This document shows positions 19,303-28,343 of a DNA stretch of 64,000 nucleotides, one piece after another; position 1 is the stretch's first letter; the number at the start of each line of letters is the position of its first letter. This stretch comes from Gammaproteobacteria bacterium (GTDB lineage: Bacteria; Pseudomonadota; Gammaproteobacteria; HK1). The notes beneath the pieces were generated by a model. It ran no database searches, had not been told where the DNA came from, and saw only the letters and a program-made list of their open reading frames with translations. The DNA lies in NCBI GenBank assembly GCA_021773795.1, contig JAJFJT010000012.1, forward strand, positions 124,001-188,000, written 5' to 3'. The translations under genes and the position numbers were made by a program.

Positions 19303-19902
19303 TTACTTCGGATTTGGCAGGGATTGATTTGCCTCACGCAGCATCTGCGCCTGTTTCTGCAATACGTGTTTGACCATCAGTTCGCGATCCTCTTCCTGAA
19401 TATGTGAGAAATCCGCACTTACCCTGTAGGGAAAGTCGGGTTCTCCGTCGTCGTCGCGTTGGCAGTGAACGACGGTTCCGTAAGTCAGAATGCTGACAAA
19501 GGATGGAAACAGCATCAATTTAATTTCGAGGATGCTTCCCACGGGAATTTCACTTTCTCCACGGAAGGCGATGCCACTCGCGCTCAGGCTCACCGCGTGG
19601 GAGGGACGATCGGACAGGCCTTGTTCATTGGCTGCAAGTAGACGGACGAGCACATCCAGTTTTTCATTAATGTGCTTAAGGCAGGTAGAGAGATCTGCAT
19701 CCCGGTGGCGGACATTTTCAATGAGGTGTTTCATCTGATTGCTGGTGGAGGCGAAGGTTGAGCTCAGGGCAATTTTGTCGGGAAACCCTGCTTGGCTTTC
19801 CCGCAAGATCTGGACAAATTCGTTTTTTGTGAGGCACCGATATTTCATCGAGACTTCATCGTCAATCCGAAAATATCGTCTACGGTCTTTGCTCATCTTC
19901 AT
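19303..19902 (-). CDS. PilZ-domain protein, third gene of the stator operon
   Basis: 199 residues. The N-terminus has the c-di-GMP-binding arginines of PilZ domains (DRRRYFRIDDEVSMKYR), and further on is LSASGIAFRGESEIPVGSIL, the partner segment of the D/NxSxxG motif though without the leading acidic residue, followed by the beta-barrel with VVHCQRDDD. Between them lies a helical insert of about 80 residues (20-105). It begins 6 bases after pomB on the same strand and so probably couples c-di-GMP level to motor function, like YcgR-type brakes. Binding of c-di-GMP is inferred. Confidence 0.78.
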   Translation of the reverse strand: MKMSKDRRRYFRIDDEVSMKYRCLTKNEFVQILRESQAGFPDKIALSSTFASTSNQMKHLIENVRHRDADLSTCLKHINEKLDVLVRLLAANEQGLSDRPSHAVSLSASGIAFRGESEIPVGSILEIKLMLFPSFVSILTYGTVVHCQRDDDGEPDFPYRVSADFSHIQEEDRELMVKHVLQKQAQMLREANQSLPNPK

Positions 19903-19908
19903 ACCACC

Positions 19909-20898
19909 TTATTGTTCTGTGCTGACGGGGGTTGGTGGAAGGGATGCTGGGTCTGCAGGCACGCTCACTTTTTCTGCATCTCCAGCCTGTTTTAAGGCCT
20001 CAATCACATCAGACTCTATGTCGTCACCCTTAATAATGATTACCTCCACGCGACGGTTGCGGGCACGATTTTCCCGAGTGTCGTTTGGTAACAGTGGGGC
20101 CTTGTCCGCATGCCCTTCAAGCACGAAGCGTTCTTCCTTGAGGTTTTTTGCCTGCATCAAATAGTTCATTACCGTTGCCGAGCGGGCAGCCGATAGCTCC
20201 CAGTTGGAGCGAAAGCGGCCTCGGGTGATGGGAATATTATCAGTATGCCCAGCGACGATGATTTGCCCTTCAATGTCTGCGAGCACATTGCCAATCTCAG
20301 TAATGACCGGCTCAAATTCCGGCATTAAGCGTGCGCTGCCCGAGGGAAAGGAGCCTTTCTCGTGGATTCGTACGATCACCCGACTTTTATCCGTGGCGAC
20401 CTCCAGCAGGCCATCGTCAATCTGTTTACGAAAGGCCTGTTTGATCTCGGTGGCATCAGCTTCTACCTCTACCTGTACTTCCTGTATACGGATTTCAACC
20501 TGCTTTTTCTTTTCTGCCTCTGCCTCATCTTTCTGCTTCTGTGCTTCATTCTCACCGCTATCCTGTTTTCCACCGTCGGGGACATCAAGGTTGCGTCTCA
20601 AATCTTCGGTAGTGTGCTGACGCACTACTGGCAAGACAGAGGGGTCAGGTCGGCCGGAGCTGAATTCCTTCATTATGATGCTCGTGCCCTTAGGGATTTC
20701 CTTGGCCTTGATCTCCCGCTGTACGCCAAAGGCTTTCTCCATGGAGCCCGCCAGCTGCTTGAATTTGGCTACATCCATTTCAGAAAAGGACAGTAACAGC
20801 ACGAAGAAACACATCAGCAAGGACATGAGGTCCGCAAAGGTCATCACCCATGCGGGCAGGCCTTCGTCTTGTGGTGGCGGTGGTGGTGCGTCAGACAT
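19909..20898 (-). CDS. pomB: Flagellar stator protein, MotB/PomB type
   Basis: Stator subunit anchored to peptidoglycan. 329 residues: Pro-rich N-terminus, one membrane helix (about 17-37) with the ion-binding Asp23 in WVMTFADLMSLLMCFFVLLL, a long charged linker (about 105-150), and a C-terminal OmpA-like domain with VAGHTDNIPI, ELSAARSATVMNYL and NRARNRRVEV. It follows pomA by 30 bases. Whether the motor uses Na+ or H+ cannot be read with confidence, but the partner resembles PomA more than MotA of Escherichia coli. Confidence 0.9.
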   Translation of the reverse strand: MSDAPPPPPQDEGLPAWVMTFADLMSLLMCFFVLLLSFSEMDVAKFKQLAGSMEKAFGVQREIKAKEIPKGTSIIMKEFSSGRPDPSVLPVVRQHTTEDLRRNLDVPDGGKQDSGENEAQKQKDEAEAEKKKQVEIRIQEVQVEVEADATEIKQAFRKQIDDGLLEVATDKSRVIVRIHEKGSFPSGSARLMPEFEPVITEIGNVLADIEGQIIVAGHTDNIPITRGRFRSNWELSAARSATVMNYLMQAKNLKEERFVLEGHADKAPLLPNDTRENRARNRRVEVIIIKGDDIESDVIEALKQAGDAEKVSVPADPASLPPTPVSTEQ

Positions 20899-20928
20899 AT
20901 AGCGCTCGTGACGTGATATCCATGGGGG

Positions 20929-21699
20929 CTATTCTGCGGCCTTCTCTTCGCCATCTCCGCGCTGACTACCCGGGAGATAGGTCTTGAGCAGGGATTCCAG
21001 TACCCGGGGATTCAGGCCCTCCTGAATACCGCTGATAGTCTCCAGGATCAAATTCTTGTTGGTACGCTCCTCAATGCTGCGGAAGCTGAGCTTCTCGGCG
21101 ATGGGCAGGGCAAAGGCGGTGGCTATGACCGCGCCGTAGAGGGTGGTAAGCAGGGCGACTGCCATAGCAGGGCCAATGGATTTTGGGTCGGACATATTGG
21201 CTAGCATCTGCACCAGACCAATGAGGGTGCCGATCATGCCCATGGCGGGGGAGGCGTCGCCGATAGCCTTGAAAATTTTCTGCCCCGTTTCGTGCCGTTC
21301 AATAGTCAGATTCACATCCTTGGAGAGCATACGTTTTACGAAGGCCGCATCGTGCCCATCAATACAAAGCTGGATCCCCTGGGATAGAAACTGGTTCCTG
21401 ATCTCTTGGCCTTCTAGCGCCAGCAGGCCGCTTTTGCGTGCGATGGCAGCCAGTTCCATGGCCTCTTCAATGAGTTCCCTGGCACTGTCTGGTTTGCTGA
21501 AGAAGGCCTTCATGGCGACCTTGAAGGCACCGAGAAAATTGGAAAGCGGGAATTTCATCAAAGTGGCGCCAATGGTGCCTCCAACGACGACCACCAGCGA
21601 GGGACCATTGACGAACTGGCCAAAGTCACCGCCCATGGCGATAGAGCCAGCGATGACACCGAGCGCCGCCAAGAGGCCAAGAAGGGTAGCGAGATCCAT
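20929..21699 (-). CDS. pomA: Flagellar stator protein, MotA/PomA type
   Basis: Four-helix stator channel subunit. 256 residues. N-terminus MDLATLLGLLAALGVIAGSI is typical of PomA. Charged cytoplasmic loop residues are present around IRNQFLSQGIQLCIDGHD and the conserved SPAMGMIGTLIGLVQMLANM and ALLTTLYGAVIATAFALPIA helices follow. First gene of the pomA-pomB-PilZ operon; a sigma-28-like promoter lies about 90-115 bases upstream. Confidence 0.92.
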   Translation of the reverse strand: MDLATLLGLLAALGVIAGSIAMGGDFGQFVNGPSLVVVVGGTIGATLMKFPLSNFLGAFKVAMKAFFSKPDSARELIEEAMELAAIARKSGLLALEGQEIRNQFLSQGIQLCIDGHDAAFVKRMLSKDVNLTIERHETGQKIFKAIGDASPAMGMIGTLIGLVQMLANMSDPKSIGPAMAVALLTTLYGAVIATAFALPIAEKLSFRSIEERTNKNLILETISGIQEGLNPRVLESLLKTYLPGSQRGDGEEKAAE

Positions 21700-21785
21700 G
21701 ATTATCCTCAGGTTTTCAGTATGTTCTGCGTGTTAGGGATGAGGCGCCAGCGTGAGCCAGCTTGCATCCAGCAATGCCGCGCTAT

Positions 21786-21814
21786 CTTAGTCGGTAATAC
21801 AGCTGATTTCTTTA
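21786..21814 (-). promoter_or_regulatory. Candidate FliA (sigma-28) promoter for pomA
   Basis: On the reverse strand TAAAGAAA, an 11-base spacer and ACCGACTAA are seen. Sigma-28 consensus is TAAAGTTT-N11-GCCGATAA; this has the TAAAG box, correct spacing, and CCGA-TAA with one extra base. It is the best promoter-like match in the 309-base divergent gap between pomA and cvpA. I see nothing else clear in that gap. Confidence 0.4.
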
Positions 21815-22008
21815 GCGTACCAACGAGGGATTCTGCCATACCGGGTCGGGTGGGTCTGGTTTGTCAGTGCTACACCACGAGATCAAGGCCTTGGATATTA
21901 GTTCTCTGGCGACTCACCGGACGCGTGCGGCAACAGTAGTTATTTTCGGGCAGGCTTTGTACAATCGCGCTCCCTCCCTACCAGAGCGGACGATAGTCCC
22001 GCACTGAC

Positions 22009-22497
22009 ATGATTTGGGTAGATTACGCATTGCTCGTGGTGATAACCCTTTCGGCGCTCTTTAGCCTGCTGAGGGGCTTTGTGCGCGAGGCCATTTCGCT
22101 ATTTGGCTGGATTCTGGCCTTTTGGGTGGGCCTGAGTTTCAGCCATCCGGCCGCGGTCTATCTTGAGGCCTACATCGATATTCCCTCGGTGCGTCTGGCT
22201 GCCGCCTTCTTTGCCCTGTTTCTGAGCGTGCTGTTGTTAACCGCCATTGCTAATTTCATTGCCGGCAAGCTGGTGGACAAGACCGGTATATCCGGGACTG
22301 ACCGGGTGTTGGGTATGGTGTTTGGCGCCGCGCGCGGGGCGGTCATTGTTGCTGTACTGGTGCTGTTTGCCGGGCTCACTGCATTACCGCAGGATCCATG
22401 GTGGAAGGACGCGTTATTGCTTGGGTATTTCCAGCGTGTGGCGGTGGAAATACGCAGTTATCTACCCGCAGATCTGGCGGTGTATTTTAATTTCTAG
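22009..22497 (+). CDS. cvpA: CvpA family membrane protein
   Basis: 162 residues with four hydrophobic helices (about 5-22, 28-48, 62-82, 100-122). Start [20 protein letters not shown] and the [19 protein letters not shown] segment are characteristic of CvpA, and [15 protein letters not shown] precedes the last helix. Inner-membrane protein required for colicin V production and envelope stress tolerance; the mechanism is unsettled. It lies just before purF, as in other gammaproteobacteria. Confidence 0.93.
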   Translation: MIWVDYALLVVITLSALFSLLRGFVREAISLFGWILAFWVGLSFSHPAAVYLEAYIDIPSVRLAAAFFALFLSVLLLTAIANFIAGKLVDKTGISGTDRVLGMVFGAARGAVIVAVLVLFAGLTALPQDPWWKDALLLGYFQRVAVEIRSYLPADLAVYFNF

Positions 22498-22553
22498 GGG
22501 ATTCGCTGTTCGGCAGCGAGCCTGGCTATACGAGCCGTGTGGGAGTCAAAACT

Positions 22554-24065
22554 ATGTGTGGCATCGTTGGTATCGTTGGACGTTCCGGGGTTAATCAGAT
22601 CATCTATGATGCCCTGACCGTACTCCAGCACCGGGGACAGGATGCCGCCGGAATCGTGACCGCTGAGAAACATGGCGTGCATTTGCGTAAGAGTAATGGG
22701 CTGGTACGCGACGTGTTCCGCACCCAGCATATGCGCAGGCTAACGGGCAACATGGGTATTGGCCATGTGCGCTACCCCACCGCCGGGTGCGCCTCTTCGG
22801 CTGAGGCTCAACCCTTCTACGTGAACTCTCCTTATGGCATTGCCCTTGCCCATAACGGCAATCTCATCAATGCCGATGCGCTACGACGCGAGCTTTTTGA
22901 GGAGGATCTGCGCCACGTCAACACCGATTCAGATTCAGAGGTGTTACTCAATGTCTTTGCCCATGAACTCCACAAACAGGGCAAGCTGAAGCTAGGTAAA
23001 GAAGAGATATTCAAGGCGGTGGCAGCGGTGCATCGTCGTTGTCGAGGTGGTTACGCCGCGGTGGCGATGATCATCGATCACGGTGTGGTGGCCTTTCGTG
23101 ACCCGATGGGGATACGCCCGGTGGTGTTTGGCAAACGTGAGACCCCGGAGGGCGCGGAATATATGGTGGCCTCCGAGAGTGTCGCCTTGCAGTCTCTTGG
23201 TTTTAGTGTGGAGCGGGATCTGCAGCCTGGTGAGGCGTTATTTTTCGATACTGAGGGGAATCTGCACACCCGTCAATGTGCCGAGCATCCGGCTTACGCC
23301 CCCTGTATTTTCGAGCTGGTTTATCTGGCACGCCCGGATTCCATTATTGATAAGGTTTCCGTATACAAGGCACGCTTGCGTATGGGCGAGTATCTGGCGG
23401 ACAAGATTCTCCGCGAATGGCCTGATAACGACATTGATGTGGTTATTCCCATCCCCGATACCAGCCGCACCGCAGCTTTGCCACTGGCCTACAAGCTGGG
23501 GGTGAAATACCGCGAGGGTTTTATTAAAAACCGCTATATCGGGCGCACCTTCATAATGCCTGGGCAGGGCGAACGTCAGCGTTCAGTGCGCCACAAGCTC
23601 AACGCGATTGATCTCGAGTTCAGAGACAAGAATGTGCTGCTGGTGGATGATTCCATTGTGCGTGGTACTACCTCGAAGCAGATCATCCAGCTCGCCCGTG
23701 AAGCGGGTGCGCGTCGGGTTTACTTTGCCTCTGCGGCACCGCCGGTGCGCTATCCCAATGTCTACGGTATCGATATGCCGGCGGTCGATGAGCTGGTTGC
23801 CCACAATCGCAGTGACGAGGAGGTGGCGGTGGCCATTGGTGCGGATCGCCTGATCTTTCAGTCCATGGAGGATCTGGTGGCCGCCGTGCAGCAAGGTAAT
23901 CCCAGTCTGAAGCACTTTGATACCTCATGCTTTACCGGGGAATACGTGACGGGTGAGGTGACCCCCGCCTATCTGGCTGAGCAAGAGAGCTTACGCTCAG
24001 ATGGCAGCAAAACCCGAGCTCAGGTAAGCGAGGCGGAAACCCTGGAGATTCATAATGTTTCCTGA
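22554..24065 (+). CDS. purF: Amidophosphoribosyltransferase
   Basis: First committed step of purine synthesis. ATG 22554 places the nucleophile Cys at position 2 ([15 protein letters not shown]), as required for the glutaminase after removal of Met. The glutaminase domain shows [11 protein letters not shown] and HNGNLINA, and the PRPP-binding loop is [14 protein letters not shown] near residue 365. 503 residues. Upstream in-frame start codons only add a non-conserved leader. A Rho-independent terminator follows about 110 bases downstream. Confidence 0.97.
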   Translation: MCGIVGIVGRSGVNQIIYDALTVLQHRGQDAAGIVTAEKHGVHLRKSNGLVRDVFRTQHMRRLTGNMGIGHVRYPTAGCASSAEAQPFYVNSPYGIALAHNGNLINADALRRELFEEDLRHVNTDSDSEVLLNVFAHELHKQGKLKLGKEEIFKAVAAVHRRCRGGYAAVAMIIDHGVVAFRDPMGIRPVVFGKRETPEGAEYMVASESVALQSLGFSVERDLQPGEALFFDTEGNLHTRQCAEHPAYAPCIFELVYLARPDSIIDKVSVYKARLRMGEYLADKILREWPDNDIDVVIPIPDTSRTAALPLAYKLGVKYREGFIKNRYIGRTFIMPGQGERQRSVRHKLNAIDLEFRDKNVLLVDDSIVRGTTSKQIIQLAREAGARRVYFASAAPPVRYPNVYGIDMPAVDELVAHNRSDEEVAVAIGADRLIFQSMEDLVAAVQQGNPSLKHFDTSCFTGEYVTGEVTPAYLAEQESLRSDGSKTRAQVSEAETLEIHNVS

Positions 24066-24176
24066 ACATCGGGGCACATTTGACAGGCAGGATCGCTTTC
24101 ACTAGTCTCACTAATCACAGCGCCGATTTGAGTTTCAGCTTGCGGGCGCTTTATAAATTCGGCTAAAGAGAGGGGA

Positions 24177-24213
24177 AACCTGCTTTGGCCTTGAGCTGCA
24201 AGCGGGTTTTTTT
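24177..24213 (+). terminator. Rho-independent terminator after purF
   Basis: aacctgctt (24177-24185) pairs with aagcgggtt (24200-24208), a 9-bp stem with one G-U pair, followed by a run of seven T. It separates the cvpA-purF unit from metZ. Confidence 0.75.
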
Positions 24214-24236
24214 GTGTGCGTATTAAGGGACAGACG

Positions 24237-25439
24237 ATGGCGGACGAAGACAAAGATAGCTCGACACCCGGTTTTGCGACGCGGGCGGTGCGGGCAGGGC
24301 AAATACGCGGCATAGAAGGGGAGCACAATGACCCCATCTATACGACTTCAAGTTATGTGTTTGCCAACGCTGCCCAAGCGGCGGCACGCTTTACCGATCA
24401 GGAGGCGGGCAATGTGTATTCCCGTTTCACCAATCCCACGGTACGGACCTTTGAGGAGCGTCTGACGACGCTGGAAGGTGGTGCGCGCGGGATTGCGACG
24501 GCCTCCGGAATGGCGGCCATCCTTAGTACTTGTCTTGCCCTGCTGAAGGCCGGAGATCACATTGTGGCTTCGCGCAGTCTGTTTGGGTCCACGGTAAATT
24601 TATTCAACAAGGTGCTTGGTCGTTTTGGGGTGGAGACCACTTTTGTCTCGCTAACCGAGTTGGATGCCTGGAAAAATGCCCTGCGCCCCAGCACCTGCTT
24701 GTTGTTCCTGGAAAGCCCATCCAATCCACTTTCCGAGGTGGCGGATATTCCGGCACTGGCAGCGATTGCTCACCAGGCCAACGCCTTATTGGTAGTTGAT
24801 AACGTGCTCTGCACCCCGGCACTGCAACGCCCCCTGGAACTGGGTGCTGACGTGGTGGTGCACTCGGCTACCAAGTATCTGGATGGCCAGGGGCGCTGCA
24901 TTGGTGGTGCGGTGGTGACCGCGGATGAGGCCATCGGGGCGGAGGTCTTTGCCTTCCTGCGCATTGCCGGCCCCACTATGAGCCCGTTCAATGCCTGGGT
25001 ATTCCTGAATGGTCTGGAAACCCTGGCGCTGCGTATGCGTGCCCACAGCGCCGCGGGTCTAGAGTTGGCTGCCTGGTTGGAGGCACACTTGGCGGTGCGG
25101 CGCGTGTATTACCCGGGACTCAAGAGCCACCCACAGCATGCCTTGGCGGCAAGCCAGCAGTCTGACTTTGGCGGTATCCTTGCCTTTGAGGTCAATGGCG
25201 GGCAGGCGGAGGCCTGGCGGGTAGTGGATAGCACTCGCTTGATCTCCATTACCGGAAATCTCGGGGATGCCAAGACCACCATCACCCACCCGGCCACCAC
25301 CACCCATGGGCGTATCACCCCGGAGGAACGTGCCGCGGCGGGTATCGAGGACGGCTTGTTGCGTATCGCGGTGGGTCTGGAGGATATTGAGGACATTAAG
25401 GCAGATCTGGCCCGGGGTCTGGATGCCATTGGGGCTTAG
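24237..25439 (+). CDS. metZ: O-succinylhomoserine sulfhydrylase
   Basis: PLP enzyme making homocysteine from O-succinylhomoserine and sulfide. 400 residues from ATG 24237, which follows AGGGACAG. Cys/Met metabolism motifs: FATRAVRAGQ at the start, YSRFTNPTVRTFEERL (about 60), the PLP Lys in VHSATKYLDGQGRCIGG (about 205), and GNLGDAKTTITHPATTTHGR near 350. The position after purF is as in Pseudomonas. Confidence 0.94.
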   Translation: MADEDKDSSTPGFATRAVRAGQIRGIEGEHNDPIYTTSSYVFANAAQAAARFTDQEAGNVYSRFTNPTVRTFEERLTTLEGGARGIATASGMAAILSTCLALLKAGDHIVASRSLFGSTVNLFNKVLGRFGVETTFVSLTELDAWKNALRPSTCLLFLESPSNPLSEVADIPALAAIAHQANALLVVDNVLCTPALQRPLELGADVVVHSATKYLDGQGRCIGGAVVTADEAIGAEVFAFLRIAGPTMSPFNAWVFLNGLETLALRMRAHSAAGLELAAWLEAHLAVRRVYYPGLKSHPQHALAASQQSDFGGILAFEVNGGQAEAWRVVDSTRLISITGNLGDAKTTITHPATTTHGRITPEERAAAGIEDGLLRIAVGLEDIEDIKADLARGLDAIGA

Positions 25440-25460
25440 TAAATAAAGAGAGGTAATGCT

Positions 25461-26984
25461 GTGCGTGTGATTCAGGCGGAACATTTGATCGAGAGCGTCG
25501 CCGACGCCCTGCAATATATTTCCTATTACCATCCCCTGGACTATATCCAGGCCCTGGGTGCGGCCTATGAGCGGGAGGGATCTCCCGCCGCCCGCGATGC
25601 GATCGCCCAGATCTTGCTCAATTCCCGCATGAGCGCCGAGCATCATCGACCGATCTGCCAGGATACGGGAATCGTGGTGGTCTTCCTCCGCGTGGGCATG
25701 GAACTTCGCTTTGAGGGCGGAATGTCTATCGACGAGATGGTCAACGAGGGCGTGCGCCGCGCCTATACCCATCCGGATAATGTGTTGCGCGCCTCGGTGG
25801 TTGCACCGCCTGTGGGGGCACGAAAGAACACTGGGGATAATACCCCGGCGGTGATTTACACTGAGCTGGTGTCGGGCGATACCCTTGACGTTCGCCTAGC
25901 GGCCAAGGGTGGCGGTTCCGAGAACAAGGCCAAGTTTGCCATCCTCAATCCCTCAGAGAGCGTGGCGGATTGGGTGGTGGAAACGGTGCCGAAACTGGGT
26001 GCGGGCTGGTGTCCACCGGGCATACTCGGTATCGGCATTGGTGGCACCGCCGAGAAGTCTATGCTGCTGGCCAAGGAATCATTATTGGCGCCAGTGGATA
26101 TGCATGAACTGCGCGAACGTGGACCGTCGACTCCTATCGAGGAATTGCGCCTGGAGATTTTTGACCGGGTCAACGCGCTTGGCATCGGCGCCCAGGGCTT
26201 AGGTGGTTTAACCACCGTCCTGGATGTGAATATTCTTGAATATCCGACCCATGCGGCCTCGTTGCCGGTGGCACTCATTCCTAACTGTGCGGCGACCCGT
26301 CACCTGCACTTTAGCCTTGATGGCAGCGGCCCGGCCGAGTTAACCCCGCCACGCCTTGAGGACTGGCCGCAAGTGAGCTGGGAGCCGGGTGATGATGCCT
26401 TGCGGGTTGATCTCGATAAGCTTGATCGCGAGGAAACCCGGAACTGGAAACCGGGTCAGCGACTGCTGCTCTCGGGGCGCATTCTCACCGGACGCGATGC
26501 CGCCCACAAGCGTCTTAAAAGCCTGCTGGACCAGGGTAAGCCCTTGCCCGGGGGAGTAGATTTTCGTGATCGCTTCATCTATTACGTAGGTCCGGTGGAC
26601 CCGGTTGCCGGCGAGGCGGTGGGTCCCGCAGGACCTACTACCGCCACCCGCATGGATAAATTCACCGACCAGATGCTGGGTGAATTGGGGCTCATGGGGA
26701 TGATTGGCAAGGCGGAACGAGGGCCTGAGGCCATCGAGTCTATCCGCAAACACCGGGCGGTCTATCTCATTGCCGTGGGTGGTGCCGCGTATCTGGTCTC
26801 CAAGGCCATCCGCAAGGCACGGGTACTGGCCTTCGAGGATCTTGGTATGGAGGCGATCTATGAATTTGAGGTGGTGGATATGCCGGTTACTGTGGCTGTG
26901 GATAGCCGCGGGGAATCGGTGCATCAGAGCGGTCCCGCAACTTGGCGGGCCCACATTGCTAACATTCCTGTAGTCGCCGGATAA
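25461..26984 (+). CDS. fumA: Fumarate hydratase, class I
   Basis: Iron-sulfur fumarase with the alpha and beta parts in one chain of 507 residues. Cluster cysteines are likely Cys66 in RPICQDTGIVVVF, the Cys in GWCPPGILGIG (about 188) and the Cys in NCAATRHLHF (about 275). Further signatures are NTGDNTPAVIY, GGGSENKAKF, GIGGTAEKSML, and in the beta part GPTTATRMDKFTDQML and VGGAAYLVSKAI. GTG start after AGAGAGG. Which of the class I paralogues (FumA/FumB type) is not decidable; the symbol is for the class. It sits alone between metZ and the amino acid importer. Confidence 0.9.
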   Translation: MRVIQAEHLIESVADALQYISYYHPLDYIQALGAAYEREGSPAARDAIAQILLNSRMSAEHHRPICQDTGIVVVFLRVGMELRFEGGMSIDEMVNEGVRRAYTHPDNVLRASVVAPPVGARKNTGDNTPAVIYTELVSGDTLDVRLAAKGGGSENKAKFAILNPSESVADWVVETVPKLGAGWCPPGILGIGIGGTAEKSMLLAKESLLAPVDMHELRERGPSTPIEELRLEIFDRVNALGIGAQGLGGLTTVLDVNILEYPTHAASLPVALIPNCAATRHLHFSLDGSGPAELTPPRLEDWPQVSWEPGDDALRVDLDKLDREETRNWKPGQRLLLSGRILTGRDAAHKRLKSLLDQGKPLPGGVDFRDRFIYYVGPVDPVAGEAVGPAGPTTATRMDKFTDQMLGELGLMGMIGKAERGPEAIESIRKHRAVYLIAVGGAAYLVSKAIRKARVLAFEDLGMEAIYEFEVVDMPVTVAVDSRGESVHQSGPATWRAHIANIPVVAG

Positions 26985-27250
26985 GATAGCGCATAGAGTG
27001 ACGCGGCTGAGTAATCCCCCTAAGCGATGTTTGCTACCTGAGTTTTATCATCTCATCGTGTTATTTTGGAACCGAAGGCCTCAATTGCAGTCACACTTTC
27101 GGGGCTGCAATTTCTTGCTGCTTGTGATTTCAGCGGCAAAGCATCAGTATCCGAAGGGCGGATGAGGGTTCTCATGGTCCCACCGTGACTGAGTTGCCTC
27201 ATCTTTTTGGATGTAGATGGATTTTTTCTAACAGGCTGGAGGAATTCAAA

Positions 27251-28264
27251 ATGAAAAGAATAACCATTGGTTTGCTCGGTGCGGCGGTGTCGTTATCCAT
27301 GACACTTGGCAGTGTGCAGGCGGGTACGCTGGACGATGTAAAGAGAAAGGGACATCTTACCTGCGGAGTTAGCACGGGCTTACCCGGGTTTTCCAACGCC
27401 AATAGCAAGAACGTCTGGTCGGGTTTGGATGTAGACGTCTGCCGTGCGGTGGCAGCAGCAGTGCTGGGGGATGCAGGCAAGGTGAAATACACACCACTGA
27501 CTGCCAAGGAGCGTTTTACCGCCCTTCAGTCCGGCGAGATCGACATGCTTTCGCGTAACACCACCTGGACCCATACCCGTGACACCTCTCTCGGCATTAA
27601 CTTTGCCGGGGTCAATTACTATGACGGTCAGGGCTTCATGGTTAGCAAGGGGCTCGGGGTCAAGAGCGCCACAGAATTGAATGGTGCTGCTGTCTGCATC
27701 CAGGCGGGCACGACTACTGAGCTGAACCTGGCTGACTACTTCAGCGAGAAAGGGATGAAGTACAAGGCTGTGGTGTTTGATACCTCAGACCAATCGGTTA
27801 AGGGATTTGAGTCAGGCCGCTGTGACGTATTGACCAGTGATCAATCCCAGCTTTATGCCCTGCGTATCAAGTTAGTCAATCCTGGTAACGCGGTTGTTTT
27901 GCCCGAGGTGATCTCCAAGGAGCCCTTGGGTCCAGTGGTCCGCCAGGGTGATGATGCCTGGTTTAACGTCGTGAAATGGTCCTTGTTTGCCATGGTCAAC
28001 GCAGAGGAAATGAGCATTACCTCCGCCAATGTGGACAGCAAGAAATCGTCTTCAAATCCGGGTGCCAAGCGTCTGCTTGGTGGTGATGCGGGTGGAAAAC
28101 TGGGCCTCAGTAGTGACTGGGCCTACAACATCATCAAACAGGTGGGTAACTATGGTGAGGCCTTTGAGCGCAACGTAGGCAAGGGCTCTCCGCTGAAAAT
28201 CGGGCGTGGCCTGAATGCCCTTTGGAGCAAGGGCGGCTTGCAGTACGCACCGCCTGTCCGCTAG
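27251..28264 (+). CDS. aapJ: Polar amino acid ABC transporter substrate-binding protein
   Basis: Periplasmic binding protein of the general L-amino acid importer (AapJ type). ATG 27251 follows CTGGAGG and begins a signal peptide (MKRITIGLLGAAVSLSMTLG, cleavage near VQA-G). The mature protein starts TLDDVKRKGHLTCGVSTGLP and has the AapJ stretches FSNANSKNVWSGLDVDVCRA, RNTTWTHTRDTSLGINF and DQSQLYALRI. 337 residues. It is the first gene of aapJQMP; a strong hairpin follows it. The 266-base gap upstream carries no feature I can name. Confidence 0.93.
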   Translation: MKRITIGLLGAAVSLSMTLGSVQAGTLDDVKRKGHLTCGVSTGLPGFSNANSKNVWSGLDVDVCRAVAAAVLGDAGKVKYTPLTAKERFTALQSGEIDMLSRNTTWTHTRDTSLGINFAGVNYYDGQGFMVSKGLGVKSATELNGAAVCIQAGTTTELNLADYFSEKGMKYKAVVFDTSDQSVKGFESGRCDVLTSDQSQLYALRIKLVNPGNAVVLPEVISKEPLGPVVRQGDDAWFNVVKWSLFAMVNAEEMSITSANVDSKKSSSNPGAKRLLGGDAGGKLGLSSDWAYNIIKQVGNYGEAFERNVGKGSPLKIGRGLNALWSKGGLQYAPPVR

Positions 28265-28279
28265 GGTAATACAACCAGC

Positions 28280-28311
28280 TTCCGGTGATGCTCGATGGGG
28301 CATCACCGGAA
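28280..28311 (+). terminator. Intercistronic hairpin between aapJ and aapQ
   Basis: ttccggtgatgc (28280-28291) and gcatcaccggaa (28300-28311) form a perfect 12-bp stem with an 8-base loop. It is followed by only a short T-rich stretch, so it probably works as a partial terminator or RNA stabiliser that keeps the binding protein more abundant than the membrane subunits, as is common in such operons. Confidence 0.8.
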
Positions 28312-28343
28312 ATCTTTTGGCTTAGGGATGGGATAGCCTGCAT

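Noticed and set aside
26985-27250. Riboswitch or repeat before aapJ
   Set aside because: No recognisable aptamer or inverted repeat was found by eye.
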